DNA of 64,000 nucleotides from Pseudomonas putida (GTDB lineage: Bacteria; Pseudomonadota; Gammaproteobacteria; Pseudomonadales; Pseudomonadaceae). A model generated the notes under the pieces. It did no database searches and was not told the DNA's origin. It saw only the letters and a list, made by a program, of their open reading frames with translations. The position numbers and the translations under genes were made by a program. The stretch is taken from the NCBI RefSeq assembly GCF_001941965.1, contig NZ_MKZO01000012.1:1-64000 (forward strand), written 5' to 3'. Shown here in pieces: positions 51,172 through 60,087 of this stretch (position 1 is its first letter; each line of letters starts with the position of its first letter).

Positions 51172-51447
51172 TTTTCACTACCTGCTCGCCAGGGCCCTGG
51201 CATCGGATCAAACCACTGAAACTTATCAGCTTTCAGTGGAACGTTGCCAGCCATCCGGCGTCTGATATTGACTGAGTCGCGGCGAATAATTCCGTCAGCA
51301 AAAGAGGAATTATCCTACGAACGGCATGGAACTTCGTTTGCAAAGCCAGGTCTGGCCCCGCTACCCTAGCGCCCCGCGCCTAGCCAACGCGTTTCATTTA
51401 CATTAACGCCATTCAGGCATGAAGAGCGAAACCGCAAGGACGTACCT

Positions 51448-51837
51448 GTGTTGAAAAAACTCCTGATCGTCAGCGCCTGGCCCTTTCACTGCTCACTCGC
51501 ACTCGCCACCCCTCTTCACGCCTCGTTCGACCCAGGCGCGCAGTACGCCATCGTCGAAATCAGCGGCGCACCGGAAAGGCTCTCGGTGATCACCCAGCGC
51601 ACAGGCATCAGCGGAACCAGTTACTCCGCGCGCCAATTCAACTGCCTCACGCACACCGTTCGCTTCATGGGCTCCGCAACATCTCTCAAGGACCTGGCCA
51701 GCGCCCGGCCCGATGATGAGGCAACACCGATCTTCAAAGGCTCGCTTTCACGCGATATCAGCGATGTCGCTTGCGACAGCACCTCACCGACCGACCCCGC
51801 CCAGCAACGCGCAGAACTGAGCGCGAACACCCGCTGA
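51448..51837 (+). CDS. Hypothetical secreted protein
   Basis: A 129-residue protein with a GTG start (AAGGA 7 bases upstream) and a signal peptide cut near residue 21 (LALA-TP). The mature part has two cysteines (FNCLTH, DVACDS) probably in a disulfide. I recognise no family. It ends about 60 bp before the tRNA terminator. Confidence 0.68.
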   Translation: MLKKLLIVSAWPFHCSLALATPLHASFDPGAQYAIVEISGAPERLSVITQRTGISGTSYSARQFNCLTHTVRFMGSATSLKDLASARPDDEATPIFKGSLSRDISDVACDSTSPTDPAQQRAELSANTR

Positions 51838-51896
51838 ACACCACCTTAACAACGGAACATGTCGCACCAAGGGCGGGCAAGCCGCCCGATAAAAAC

Positions 51897-51930
51897 GAAA
51901 AAGGCGCCTGGTTTTCACCAGGCGCCTTTT
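51897..51930 (-). terminator. Terminator of the tRNA cluster
   Basis: AAAAGGCGCCTGG, loop TTTT-CA and CCAGGCGCCTTTT make a strong stem 8 bp past tRNA-His; T/A runs on both sides make it bidirectional and able to stop the upstream hypothetical gene as well. Confidence 0.9.
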
Positions 51931-51937
51931 CACAATA

Positions 51938-52014
51938 TGGGGTGGACGAAGGGAATCGAACCCTCGACCACAGGAATCACAATCCTGCGCTCTACCAACT
52001 GAGCTACGTCCACC
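51938..52014 (-). tRNA. tRNA-His (GTG), copy 1
   Basis: 77 nt with encoded G-1 and CCA. The discriminator C pairs with the extra 5' G, a hallmark of tRNA-His; anticodon stem-loop CAGGATTGTGATTCCTG gives GTG. Confidence 0.97.
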
Positions 52015-52069
52015 ATAACGCTGACTTGCTGCTTTCCCACACTTCAGTGCAAGGCGGTGAAAGCTTGAA

Positions 52070-52154
52070 TGGTGCGGACGAAGAGACTCGAACTCTTACA
52101 GCTTGCGCCGCTGGAACCTAAATCCAGTGTGTCTACCAATTTCACCACGTCCGC
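52070..52154 (-). tRNA. tRNA-Leu (TAG)
   Basis: 85 nt with a long variable arm (GGCGCAAGCTGT) typical of class II tRNAs, encoded CCA, and anticodon loop TTTAGGT giving TAG. Confidence 0.96.
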
Positions 52155-52170
52155 GTGAAGCATTTAAAGC

Positions 52171-52199
52171 AAAGGCGCCAGACTTTCATCAGGCGCCTT
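52171..52199 (-). repeat. Degenerate copy of the tRNA-cluster terminator
   Basis: AAAGGCGCC...AGGCGCCTTC is a decayed copy of the hairpin at 51901-51930 (same ends, same TTTCA in the loop, mismatched inner stem). It follows the second tRNA-His in the same way, so tRNA-His and terminator were duplicated together. Confidence 0.75.
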
Positions 52200-52207
52200 C
52201 TGGAATA

Positions 52208-52284
52208 TGGGGTGGACGAAGGGAATCGAACCCTCGACCACAGGAATCACAATCCTGCGCTCTACCAACTGAGCTACGTCCACC
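52208..52284 (-). tRNA. tRNA-His (GTG), copy 2
   Basis: Identical in sequence to the copy at 51938-52014 over all 77 positions I compared by eye. The starts are 270 bp apart. Confidence 0.97.
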
Positions 52285-52326
52285 ATATTGCATGCTGCTT
52301 TTTACTTGTGCCAAAGCTGCCTTGAT

Positions 52327-52403
52327 TGGCGCACCCGGCAGGACTCGAACCTGCGACCATCCGCTTAGAAGGCGGATGCTCTATCCAGCTGAGCTACGGG
52401 CGC
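52327..52403 (-). tRNA. tRNA-Arg (TCT)
   Basis: 77 nt with encoded CCA; acceptor GCGCCCG, anticodon stem CCGCC/GGCGG-type with loop giving TCT, T-arm GCAGGTTCGAGTCCTGC. It is the promoter-proximal gene of the cluster Arg-His-Leu-His. Confidence 0.97.
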
Positions 52404-52681
52404 ATATTTAATCTGCTTTCGCTTGCGATTACAAATTAACGTTAGCCGTACCGAACAAGCCAAATCCGCTCATTCTGCCCGACCTTGCTAACCAGTGCTA
52501 GGCCCTGCCCGACAAGTGAGGCGCATCTTATAGACGCCCTTTTGGAGCGTCAACATGTTTTTCAAAAAAATTCATTTTATTGAAGGGCTTAGGGCAATTG
52601 CCGGACCAAGCGCCTTTGCCCTGCGCGCGGCTCATGCGAGAATGCGCGCTCTTTTTTTCTCTCGATGGTTAATCACCCGTC

Positions 52682-53536
52682 ATGACTGCACAACTTATCG
52701 ACGGCAAGGCGATCGCCGCCAGCCTGCGCCAGCAGATCGCCCAACGTGTCGTTGAACGTCGCCAGCAAGGTCTGCGCACCCCCGGCCTGGCGGTGATCCT
52801 GGTTGGCACCGACCCGGCGTCCCAAGTCTACGTTTCGCACAAACGCAAGGACTGCGAGGAAGTCGGTTTCATCTCGCAAGCCTTCGACCTGCCCAGCAGC
52901 ACCAGCCAGCAGGAACTGACCGACCTGATCGATCGCCTCAACAATGACGCGGACATCGACGGCATCCTCCTGCAACTGCCGCTGCCGGCCCACCTCGACG
53001 CCTCCCTCCTGCTGGAGCGCATCCGCCCGGACAAGGACGTCGACGGTTTCCACCCGTACAACATCGGCCGCCTGGCCCAGCGTATCCCGCTGCTGCGCCC
53101 GTGCACCCCGAAGGGCATCATGACCCTGCTGCAAAGCACCGGCCAGGACCTGTACGGCATGAACGCCGTGGTCGTCGGCGCCTCCAACATCGTCGGTCGC
53201 CCGATGGCCATGGAACTGCTGCTGGCCGGCTGCACCGTCACCGTCACCCACCGCTTCACCCAGGACCTCGCCGGCCATGTCGGCCGTGCCGACCTGGTGG
53301 TGGTCGCCGCCGGCAAGCCGGGCCTGGTGAAAGGTGAGTGGATCAAGGAAGGCGCCATCGTCATCGACGTCGGCATCAACCGCCAGGAAGACGGCAAGCT
53401 GGTCGGCGACGTAGTCTACGAGACCGCCCTGCCCCGCGCCGGCTGGATCACCCCGGTACCGGGCGGCGTCGGCCCGATGACCCGTGCCTGCCTGCTGGAA
53501 AACACCTTGTATGCGGCGGAAGAGCTGCACAAGTAG
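52682..53536 (+). CDS. folD: Methylene-THF dehydrogenase / methenyl-THF cyclohydrolase
   Basis: A 284-residue bifunctional enzyme of one-carbon folate metabolism (NADP-dependent oxidation of 5,10-methylene-THF, then hydrolysis to 10-formyl-THF). Catalytic Lys is in [11 protein letters not shown]; the family signatures are [15 protein letters not shown] and the C-terminal [10 protein letters not shown]. It is divergent from the tRNA cluster. Confidence 0.98.
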   Translation: MTAQLIDGKAIAASLRQQIAQRVVERRQQGLRTPGLAVILVGTDPASQVYVSHKRKDCEEVGFISQAFDLPSSTSQQELTDLIDRLNNDADIDGILLQLPLPAHLDASLLLERIRPDKDVDGFHPYNIGRLAQRIPLLRPCTPKGIMTLLQSTGQDLYGMNAVVVGASNIVGRPMAMELLLAGCTVTVTHRFTQDLAGHVGRADLVVVAAGKPGLVKGEWIKEGAIVIDVGINRQEDGKLVGDVVYETALPRAGWITPVPGGVGPMTRACLLENTLYAAEELHK

Positions 53537-53547
53537 GCGATACCGCC

Positions 53548-53578
53548 TGCGCCACTGGATTTGTCATCCAGTGGCGCA
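53548..53578. terminator. Hairpin between convergent folD and antitoxin gene
   Basis: TGCGCCACTGGAT and ATCCAGTGGCGCA form a perfect 13-bp stem with a 5-nt loop. It lacks a T run, so it may be a weak terminator or mRNA-stabilising hairpin. Confidence 0.6.
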
Positions 53579-53592
53579 AGCATCGACGTTGC

Positions 53593-53880
53593 TCATGCAG
53601 CTGCCTTCTGTTTCACCGTAAAGTCGACTTCCAGGCCCGCACAGGCCAACATGTTCACCAGCGCATCCAGGGAAAACCTGTCGATCTTCCCGTTCATCAA
53701 TGCACTGAGCCGCGGCTGAGTGACCTGCAACCTGAGCGCCGCATCCCGCTGCGGAAGCCCCCAGGACCTCACCGTCTTGCTCAAGACCCGCATGAGCTTG
53801 GAGCGCAGCCGAAGGTTCTCGGCTTCTTCCGGCGAGTCAATCAGCGCATCCCATACCGAGGTAGCGCGCTCGTTTGTCAT
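53593..53880 (-). CDS. Antitoxin, Xre/HigA-type helix-turn-helix
   Basis: A 95-residue protein with a helix-turn-helix at about 40-90: SWGLPQRDAALRLQVTQPRL followed by SALMNGKIDRFSLDALV. This is the HigA2/'XRE N-terminal' pattern found downstream of RelE/HigB-type toxins. It should neutralise the neighbour toxin and repress the operon. Its ATG follows the toxin stop with no gap. Confidence 0.83.
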   Translation of the reverse strand: MTNERATSVWDALIDSPEEAENLRLRSKLMRVLSKTVRSWGLPQRDAALRLQVTQPRLSALMNGKIDRFSLDALVNMLACAGLEVDFTVKQKAAA

Positions 53881-54186
53881 TCAATATTCCTCTTTATCCC
53901 GGAATGCATGAAGCACGTATATAGCCTCAGGCCGGTTGATGACGTAGAACACCCGAAAAGCCCCATCCCTGCATTTGATACGAATCTCCCGAACGCCTTG
54001 TCCCACATTTTCCACAGGCTTCCAATCGGCAGGCTCTTCACCGTCCTGAATCAGTTCCAACTGATAACCGGCTCGCTGCCGAGCGATTGGCGGAAAACCC
54101 TTCAGATCTTCCTTGCTATTACCCACCCATTGGATCGGTTTTAAATCATCCTCCACCTCTTTTGCTCCCTTGGCCGTTGTCGACAT
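53881..54186 (-). CDS. Toxin, RelE/HigB-like (phage Gp49/DUF891 type)
   Basis: A 101-residue small basic protein with the Gp49-like pattern: KPIQWVGNSKEDLKGFPPIA, then GYQLELIQDGEEPADWKPVE, VREIRIKCRDGAFRVFYVI and a C-terminal YVLHAFRDKEEY. Members are usually mRNA interferases acting on the ribosome. The toxin comes first and the antitoxin second, as in higBA. I use ATG 54186; the longer frame has unlike residues. Some final residues typical of the family (KKTQKTP) are absent. Confidence 0.8.
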   Translation of the reverse strand: MSTTAKGAKEVEDDLKPIQWVGNSKEDLKGFPPIARQRAGYQLELIQDGEEPADWKPVENVGQGVREIRIKCRDGAFRVFYVINRPEAIYVLHAFRDKEEY

Positions 54187-54636
54187 GCAACCTTGTGCCA
54201 GCGACAGCAGCACTAAAAAATTATATCCATTTCGATATAAATTCAAGAGCAGGTTTTCTTGTCGGGATCTTTCATATCCCCTCCCAGGTTGACGAACGGT
54301 CACCCCAATGGTCAGATGCCGCCCGTTTCAGGTGTCTGCCGCCGCCGCGCGGCAGGTGAAACGGGAAGCCGGTGAGTCTTCGATGACGAGTCCGGCGCTG
54401 CCCCCGCAACGGTAAGCGAGTGAAGCCTTCAACAGAGCCACTGTGCGCAGGACGCATGGGAAGGCGAATGGCTTCGAGACTCGCAAGCCCGGAGACCGGC
54501 CTGAAGCATCACGACTGAAGAACGGATGCGTCAGTCATTTGGCAAACCTGCGGTGGGCGGGCACGAGCCGGTAGTCTGGCGCGCGTTCGCCAGCTCCCTC
54601 CTGTGCGCTTCCCGAAAATTCCTTTTCGAGAAGTCA
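54187..54636. other. Leader region between toxin gene and btuB
   Basis: This 450-bp region holds the divergent promoters (about 54190-54320), the riboswitch and a 130-base expression platform. The toxin start and the receptor leader face apart. I see no complete ORF. Confidence 0.7.
54322..54505 (+). ncRNA. Cobalamin (adenosylcobalamin-type) riboswitch
   Basis: Core elements are in order: GGTGAAACGGGAAGCCGGTG (54352-54373), GCTGCCCCCGCAACGGTAAGC (54398-54417), the B12 box region GCCACTGTGCGCAGGACGCATGGGAAGGC (54437-54465) and the closing AGCCCGGAGACCGGCC. With cobalamin bound it should shut off the receptor gene 130 bp downstream. Confidence 0.95.
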
Positions 54637-56571
54637 GTGAATACACGTTATCTCTCCTTGATTGGCTGCCTGCTGGGCGGCAATACCCTCGCGTTCGCGC
54701 AAACCCTGGAACTGGAGCGACAGTTCGTCTCGGCGCCACCAGTGGAGTCCAATACCATCGCGCAGATGGCCCGCTACGGCAGCAAGGTCGAAGTGGTGGA
54801 GCGCGAGCAGATCGAACGCGCCGGCCCCAGCGCCGATATCACCCGGGTTCTGCAGATGTTCGTCCTGGGCCTGTATGTCGCGCCCAAGCAAGGCCCCTTC
54901 GACTACGGCACCTACTCGCTGCTGGGCGGACGCAACGACGACACCCTGATCCTGCTCGACGGCGTGCGCCTGAATAACCGTCTCTATGGCGGCATCTACA
55001 TCGACACCCTGCCAGCCGCCGCCATCGAGCGCATCGAAGTGCTCAAGGGCGGCCAGAGCCTGTTGTTCGGCACCCAGGCAGTATCCGGGGTGATCAATAT
55101 CGTCACCCGCAACGCCCAGTCCCGGGATGCGTCGGGCCAGGTCAACCTGGGCGTGGACAGCTTCGCCGGGCGCAATGGCGATGCGCGCATCGAACGGATC
55201 TTCAGCAACGGCTTCGGTGACCTGGGCCTGCTGGCCTATGTCAGCCACAACATCTCCGAGGGCTACCAGCCGTACCACAGCAGCGACATCACCGCGACGG
55301 TCAGCGACCGCAAGCGCGGCTACGAGGTCAACACCTTCGGGGCCAAGGCCACCCAGGGCTTCGGCGATGATAGCCGCCTGGAGCTGTTCTACCAGTACAG
55401 CGCCGCCAGCCTCGACTTCCTGCGCCCCGACGCCAACCGCAACACCACCAACGACCGCATCCAGCAGATCGCCACGGCCACCTTCCAGCAGCATCTGAAC
55501 GAGCGTTTCAGTTACTTCGTCAAAGGTCACATGAACGACTGGGACACGAATTACAACCGGGTCTACAACAACGCCGATGGCACGCCACGCGTGCTCAACC
55601 ACAACGACTACTGGGGTTTCAGCGACTGGGGCGTGCAGGCCGAGGGCGAGGCCGTACTGCCCGGCGACCACACCCTGGTGTTCGGCAGCGACAACCAGTG
55701 GTTCAAGGGCAAGGACGATGTGCTGAAGATCGACCAGAACCAGGCCGAGGCCCATGCCCTGTACCTGCAACTGCGCCCCGAGATCGCCGCCCTGCCCGAC
55801 TGGCACCCGAGCATCGGTGTGCGCCGCGAGCACCTGAGCAGCGGCGACAGCGCCACGGTCGGCATGATCACCTCGCTTTACGACGTGACCGACAACCTCA
55901 AGCTGCGCGGCCAGTTCGGCTCGGCCTACAAGCTGCCCAATGCCGAGCAACTGTATGTCAACGAGCCCGGCGACGAGATGGGCAACCCCAACCTCAAGCC
56001 GGAGAAAAGCCGCAACGCCGAGCTGGGCCTGGACTACAGCAACCTGCTCAACGGCCAGCCGTGGAATGTCAGCGGTACGCTGTTCCATCGACGCATCGAG
56101 GACCTGATCACCCTCGTCGACACCCAGTGGGTCAACGGCGACGGCGAGATCACCGTGCGTGGCTTCGAACTCGACGGCAAGGTGCAGCTCAGTGACCGCT
56201 GGCAGTTGCAGGCGGACATGACCCGCAACCTCACCGAATCGCGCAATGGCGCCTCTATCAACAACATCCCCGGCTTCTTTGCCCGCAGCCGGGTCGGCTA
56301 CGAGTCCGCCGACCGCATGTGGGGTGCCGGCGCGGCGATTCGCTATATCGGCAGCGTGGTCAGCCCGCGGGATATCGACTACGGGCACTACAGCGTGGTG
56401 GATGCCGATGCCTACCGGTACCTGGATGCCCGGCGCCAGCATCGCCTGGCGCTGCTGCTGGAGAACCTGCTGGACCGGGATTACACCACCAGCATGGACA
56501 GCGGGTCGCGACGGGTCGGGAACCTGGGGCGGCCGTTTACGGCTGAAGCGCGGTACACCTACAGCTTCTGA
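54637..56571 (+). CDS. btuB: TonB-dependent vitamin B12 receptor (BtuB-like)
   Basis: A 644-residue outer-membrane receptor. A signal peptide (NTRYLSLIGCLLGGNTLAFA) follows the GTG start at 54637. The plug domain at about 40-150 has LLGGRNDDTLILLDGVRLNN and IERIEVLKGGQSLLFGTQAV; the rest is a 22-strand barrel ending in Phe (YTYSF). The riboswitch upstream makes cobalamin or a precursor the likely substrate. No clear TonB box was seen. The start is uncertain because ribosome pairing is weak. Confidence 0.9.
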   Translation: MNTRYLSLIGCLLGGNTLAFAQTLELERQFVSAPPVESNTIAQMARYGSKVEVVEREQIERAGPSADITRVLQMFVLGLYVAPKQGPFDYGTYSLLGGRNDDTLILLDGVRLNNRLYGGIYIDTLPAAAIERIEVLKGGQSLLFGTQAVSGVINIVTRNAQSRDASGQVNLGVDSFAGRNGDARIERIFSNGFGDLGLLAYVSHNISEGYQPYHSSDITATVSDRKRGYEVNTFGAKATQGFGDDSRLELFYQYSAASLDFLRPDANRNTTNDRIQQIATATFQQHLNERFSYFVKGHMNDWDTNYNRVYNNADGTPRVLNHNDYWGFSDWGVQAEGEAVLPGDHTLVFGSDNQWFKGKDDVLKIDQNQAEAHALYLQLRPEIAALPDWHPSIGVRREHLSSGDSATVGMITSLYDVTDNLKLRGQFGSAYKLPNAEQLYVNEPGDEMGNPNLKPEKSRNAELGLDYSNLLNGQPWNVSGTLFHRRIEDLITLVDTQWVNGDGEITVRGFELDGKVQLSDRWQLQADMTRNLTESRNGASINNIPGFFARSRVGYESADRMWGAGAAIRYIGSVVSPRDIDYGHYSVVDADAYRYLDARRQHRLALLLENLLDRDYTTSMDSGSRRVGNLGRPFTAEARYTYSF

Positions 56572-56589
56572 CCTTGTGCTGTAACTGAT

Positions 56590-56679
56590 GGCCTCATCGC
56601 TGGCAAGCCAGCTCCCACAGGTACTGCACAGGTCTCAAGCTTTGTGCTGAACCTGTGGGAGCTGGCTTGCCAGCGATGC
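56590..56679. repeat. REP-type inverted pair after btuB
   Basis: GGCCTCATCGCTGGCAAGCCAGCTCCCACAGG and its inverted copy (CCTGTGGGAGCTGGCTTGCCAGCGATGC) are separated by about 30 bp. The same unit begins at 63981 and a relative lies at 29064. Confidence 0.9.
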
Positions 56680-56696
56680 TTTACCAAGGACACACC

Positions 56697-57047
56697 ATGA
56701 ACGAACAGGACATCCCCACCCACCCCGACTGGTCGCATATTCCCGAGCATGCCCGTCACGTCATGCTCTGCACCGGCCCGCGCTGCACCTTGCGCGGGGC
56801 GCTGAAGGTGTGGAAGACGGTACGCAACGAGCTGCTCGCCGCCGACCGGATCGAGACCAGGGACGGCGTGCTGCTGACCCGCACCCATTGCCAGTTCCCG
56901 TGCAATCTCGGGCCGATCGCCACGGTCTATCCGGATCGCTGCTGGTACCGCATCGCCAGTCACGACGATGCCCGGCGCTTTGCCCGGGAACACCTGGTCG
57001 ACGGCAAACCGGTCGAGAACCTGCTGCTCAACAGGAGCAATCCATGA
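56697..57047 (+). CDS. Thioredoxin-like [2Fe-2S] ferredoxin
   Basis: A 116-residue protein with the four-cysteine layout of thioredoxin-fold ferredoxins: MLCTGPRC early (Cys-x4-Cys) and HCQFPCNLGP later (Cys-x3-Cys). It is found with cobalamin uptake/synthesis genes in several proteobacteria and may serve redox steps in corrinoid handling. ATG 56697 follows AAGGACACACC. It overlaps the next gene by 4 bp (ATGA). Confidence 0.85.
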   Translation: MNEQDIPTHPDWSHIPEHARHVMLCTGPRCTLRGALKVWKTVRNELLAADRIETRDGVLLTRTHCQFPCNLGPIATVYPDRCWYRIASHDDARRFAREHLVDGKPVENLLLNRSNP

Positions 57048-57961
57048 AGCACGCGCTCTGGCTCACCCTGCTACTGAGCACCACCGGCCACGCCCTCGAC
57101 TACCGCAACTGCGGCGAAGACTGGACCCTGCGACAGTCACCACCGCAGCGCATCCTCGCCCTCAACCAGCACGCCGCCGACATGGTCCTGGCGCTGCAAG
57201 CCGGCCCAGCCCTGGCTGCCGTCAGCTATATAGATGACGATGCCAGCGCCCTGACCGATAACCGCTATCGCGGCGTGCCGCTGCTGTCACGCCAATACCC
57301 CTCGCCGGAGGTGTTCTATACCGGGCGCTACGACCTGGTGATCGGCGGTTTCTACAGTGCTTTCCGCGACGGCGTCGGCCCCCGCCGTGATCTGGCCCGG
57401 CACGGTATCGCCAGCTACCTGCTGGAAAATGCCTGCACACCCAAACCAGCAGCCAGCGGTTTCCAGGCCATCGAACAGGACCTGCGCACCCTCGGCCGCC
57501 TCCTCGACCGCCAGCCCCAGGCCGAACACCTGATCGCCCGGCAGCAGCACGACCTGAACGCCGCCCACCAGCTCGCTGCCGGACACAAACCCCTGAAAGT
57601 CTTCTACCTGGACAGCGAAACCCGCGGCCTCGACAGCGAAGGCAAGCAAGGCTTCGTCACCGAGCTGATCGCCAACGCCGGTGGCCGCAACGTACTCGCC
57701 GACATCGACCTGCACCGCGTTACCGTGGATGCCGAGACCCTGCTGCAACTGGACCCGGACGTCCTGCTGCTGGCCGACGCCGTGTGGTCCACCGCCGCAG
57801 CGAAACGCGCCTACCTGAGCAAACACCCGGCTTTGTCCCACCTGCGCGCCGTCAAGGAACAGCGCCTGATCGACCTGCCTTTCACCCACCTGGTCGCCGG
57901 CGAACACAGCGCCCGCACCGCCCTGCACCTGGCCCGTGAGCTGGCAGCAATGAGCGACTGA
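57044..57961 (+). CDS. Corrinoid-type ABC substrate-binding protein (BtuF-like)
   Basis: A 305-residue periplasmic binding protein with a short signal peptide (LWLTLLLSTTGHALD) and the class III helical-backbone fold: QRILALNQHAADMVLAL at the start and PDVLLLADAVW in the second lobe. BtuF proteins bind cobalamin for BtuCD. The riboswitch and BtuB gene upstream support B12, but iron-siderophore proteins share this fold. CAGGAG precedes the ATG. No btuCD genes follow in this window. Confidence 0.85.
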   Translation: MKHALWLTLLLSTTGHALDYRNCGEDWTLRQSPPQRILALNQHAADMVLALQAGPALAAVSYIDDDASALTDNRYRGVPLLSRQYPSPEVFYTGRYDLVIGGFYSAFRDGVGPRRDLARHGIASYLLENACTPKPAASGFQAIEQDLRTLGRLLDRQPQAEHLIARQQHDLNAAHQLAAGHKPLKVFYLDSETRGLDSEGKQGFVTELIANAGGRNVLADIDLHRVTVDAETLLQLDPDVLLLADAVWSTAAAKRAYLSKHPALSHLRAVKEQRLIDLPFTHLVAGEHSARTALHLARELAAMSD

Positions 57962-58094
57962 AGGCACGCAGCCGATTCGGCTGCGAAAGCGCCGGTTTCA
58001 GCTTTCCCCGCTGGGCACTCCACGTGCTTCAGCCGGGATTGCGGCGCCATCGGGAGGAAAATGAACGCATCGCCAACCCCTGGATGCGTGCCCG

Positions 58095-59012
58095 ATGCAA
58101 ACAACAAATACGGTCCTGATGATCCGCCCGGCGCGATTCGCCTTCAACCCGGATACCGCCCTCAACAACCGCTTCCAGAAGCCGCTGCTGGACGCCGACA
58201 GTGCACAGCAGAAAGCGCTGGAAGAGTTCGACGGCTATGTCGATACCTTGCGCCAGCATGGCGTCGAGGTACTGGTCGTCCAGGACACCCCGGCACCACA
58301 CACCCCGGATTCGATCTTCCCCAACAACTGGTGGAGCAGCCACGCCGACGGCAGCCTGGTGCTCTATCCCATGGAAGGTCATAACCGCCGCCTGGAGCGG
58401 GACAAGGGCGTGCTGCGCGCGCTCGACGAGCGCTTCGCCATCCGCCACACCATCGACCTCAGCCCGCTGGAGCAACAGGAAATCTTCCTCGAAGGCACCG
58501 GCAGCATGGTCCTCGACCGCGAGCACCGCATCAGCTACGCCTGCCATTCCGGGCGCACCCATGGCGAGGCCCTGCGTGAGTTCGCCGAGCGCCTGGACTA
58601 CCGCCTTTGCGTGTTCCATGCCGTCGACCGCCACCAGGCACCGATCTACCACAGCAACGTGATGATGAGCGTCGGCCGCCAGCTCGCCGTGGCGTGCCTC
58701 GACGCCCTGCCCAACGCTGCCGAGCGCTACACCCTGGAACGCAGCCTGCGCGACACCGGCAAGGACATCCTCGCCCTGGACTTCGACCAGCTCGAAGGCT
58801 TCGCCGGCAACATGCTCGAAGTGCACGACAAGCAAGGCCAGGCGCTGCTGGTGATGTCGCGCAGCGCCTGGAATTCCCTGAACCCGGCGCAGCGTCGCCA
58901 GGCCGAGCGCCACAGCCACCCGGTGGTGGTGAACATCGACCATATCGAACGCATCGGTGGCGGCAGCGCGCGCTGCATGCTCGCCGAAGTGCACCTGCCC
59001 GTTCGCAACTGA
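58095..59012 (+). CDS. ctlX: Citrulline hydrolase CtlX-type (arginine deiminase-fold)
   Basis: A 305-residue protein of the guanidine-modifying (amidinotransferase) superfamily. The pattern includes DSIFPNNWWSSHADGSLVLY, FLEGTGSMVLDRE (acidic pair), YHSNVMMSVG (His) and the C-terminal GGGSARCMLAEVHLP with the nucleophilic Cys. The CtlX family is linked to citrulline use (citrulline ureidase in Francisella). Next to ornithine cyclodeaminase it would make ornithine. Arginine-type substrates remain possible. Confidence 0.85.
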   Translation: MQTTNTVLMIRPARFAFNPDTALNNRFQKPLLDADSAQQKALEEFDGYVDTLRQHGVEVLVVQDTPAPHTPDSIFPNNWWSSHADGSLVLYPMEGHNRRLERDKGVLRALDERFAIRHTIDLSPLEQQEIFLEGTGSMVLDREHRISYACHSGRTHGEALREFAERLDYRLCVFHAVDRHQAPIYHSNVMMSVGRQLAVACLDALPNAAERYTLERSLRDTGKDILALDFDQLEGFAGNMLEVHDKQGQALLVMSRSAWNSLNPAQRRQAERHSHPVVVNIDHIERIGGGSARCMLAEVHLPVRN

Positions 59013-59040
59013 ATCCGCCGCCTAGAAGAAGGAAGCCCTC

Positions 59041-60087
59041 ATGACCCGCTATATCGACGTGACCGACCTCAGCCACCTGGTCGCCCGCAAAGGCCTGACC
59101 ACCTGCCTGGAAGAAATGGCCGAGTACATCCGCCAGGACTACCTGCGCTGGCACGATTTCGAGAAGTGCGCGCGGGTGGCCAACCACTCGCCGGACGGGG
59201 TGATCGAGCTGATGCCGGCCTCGGACGCCAACCTGTACGCCTTCAAGTACGTCAACGGCCACCCGAAGAACACCCACAACGGCATGCTCACGGTCATGGC
59301 CTTCGGCGCCCTGGGTGACGTCGATACCGGCAAGCCCCTGCTGCTCAGCGAAATGACCCTGACCACGGCGATCCGCACTGCCGCCACCTCGGCCCTGGCC
59401 GCGCGCCATCTGGCCCGCCCGGACAGCCGCAGCATGGCGCTGATCGGCAACGGTTCGCAGAGCGAATTCCAGGCCATCGCCTTCCATGCCCTGCTCGGCA
59501 TCGAGGAAATCCGCCTGTACGACCTCGACCCGCAAGCCACCGCCAAGCTGGCTGCCAACCTTGCCGCCTACCCGGGCATCCGCCTGGTCCTGGCCAAATC
59601 GGTGGCCGAGGCGGTACGCGGCGCCGATATCGTCACCACGGTCACAGCCGACAAGGCCTACGCCACCATCCTCACCCCGGAGATGATCGAACCCGGCATG
59701 CACCTCAATGCCGTCGGTGGCGACTGCCCGGGCAAGACCGAACTGCACCGTGACATCGTCGAGCGCGCCCGGGTGATCGTCGAGTACGAACCGCAAAGCC
59801 GCATCGAAGGCGAGATCCAGCAGATGCCGGCCGATTCGCCGGTGACCGAGTTCTGGCAAGTGGTCAACGGCCAGGCCCAGGGCCGCGAAACCGCAGACCA
59901 GGTGACCCTGTTCGACTCCGTAGGCTTCGCCATCGAGGATTACTCGGCGCTGCGCTACGTGCTGGATGTGGCCAAGGCCCTGGAGATCGGCAGCGAGATC
60001 GAACTGGTGCCGGACCTGAAGAACCCGAAAGACCTCTACGCCCTGCTCCAGCCGGCGGTTTCCGCAGTGCAGAAGAAGCGCGCCTGA
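59041..60087 (+). CDS. ocd: Ornithine cyclodeaminase
   Basis: A 348-residue mu-crystallin/OCD-family enzyme that converts ornithine to proline and ammonia with catalytic NAD. It has KYVNGHPKNTHNGMLTV, the NAD motif LIGNGSQSEFQA with flanking LYDLDP, and the active-site Asp near HLNAVGGDCPGKTEL. It is 28 bp after ctlX with GAAGGA upstream and follows it in the pathway. Confidence 0.93.
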   Translation: MTRYIDVTDLSHLVARKGLTTCLEEMAEYIRQDYLRWHDFEKCARVANHSPDGVIELMPASDANLYAFKYVNGHPKNTHNGMLTVMAFGALGDVDTGKPLLLSEMTLTTAIRTAATSALAARHLARPDSRSMALIGNGSQSEFQAIAFHALLGIEEIRLYDLDPQATAKLAANLAAYPGIRLVLAKSVAEAVRGADIVTTVTADKAYATILTPEMIEPGMHLNAVGGDCPGKTELHRDIVERARVIVEYEPQSRIEGEIQQMPADSPVTEFWQVVNGQAQGRETADQVTLFDSVGFAIEDYSALRYVLDVAKALEIGSEIELVPDLKNPKDLYALLQPAVSAVQKKRA

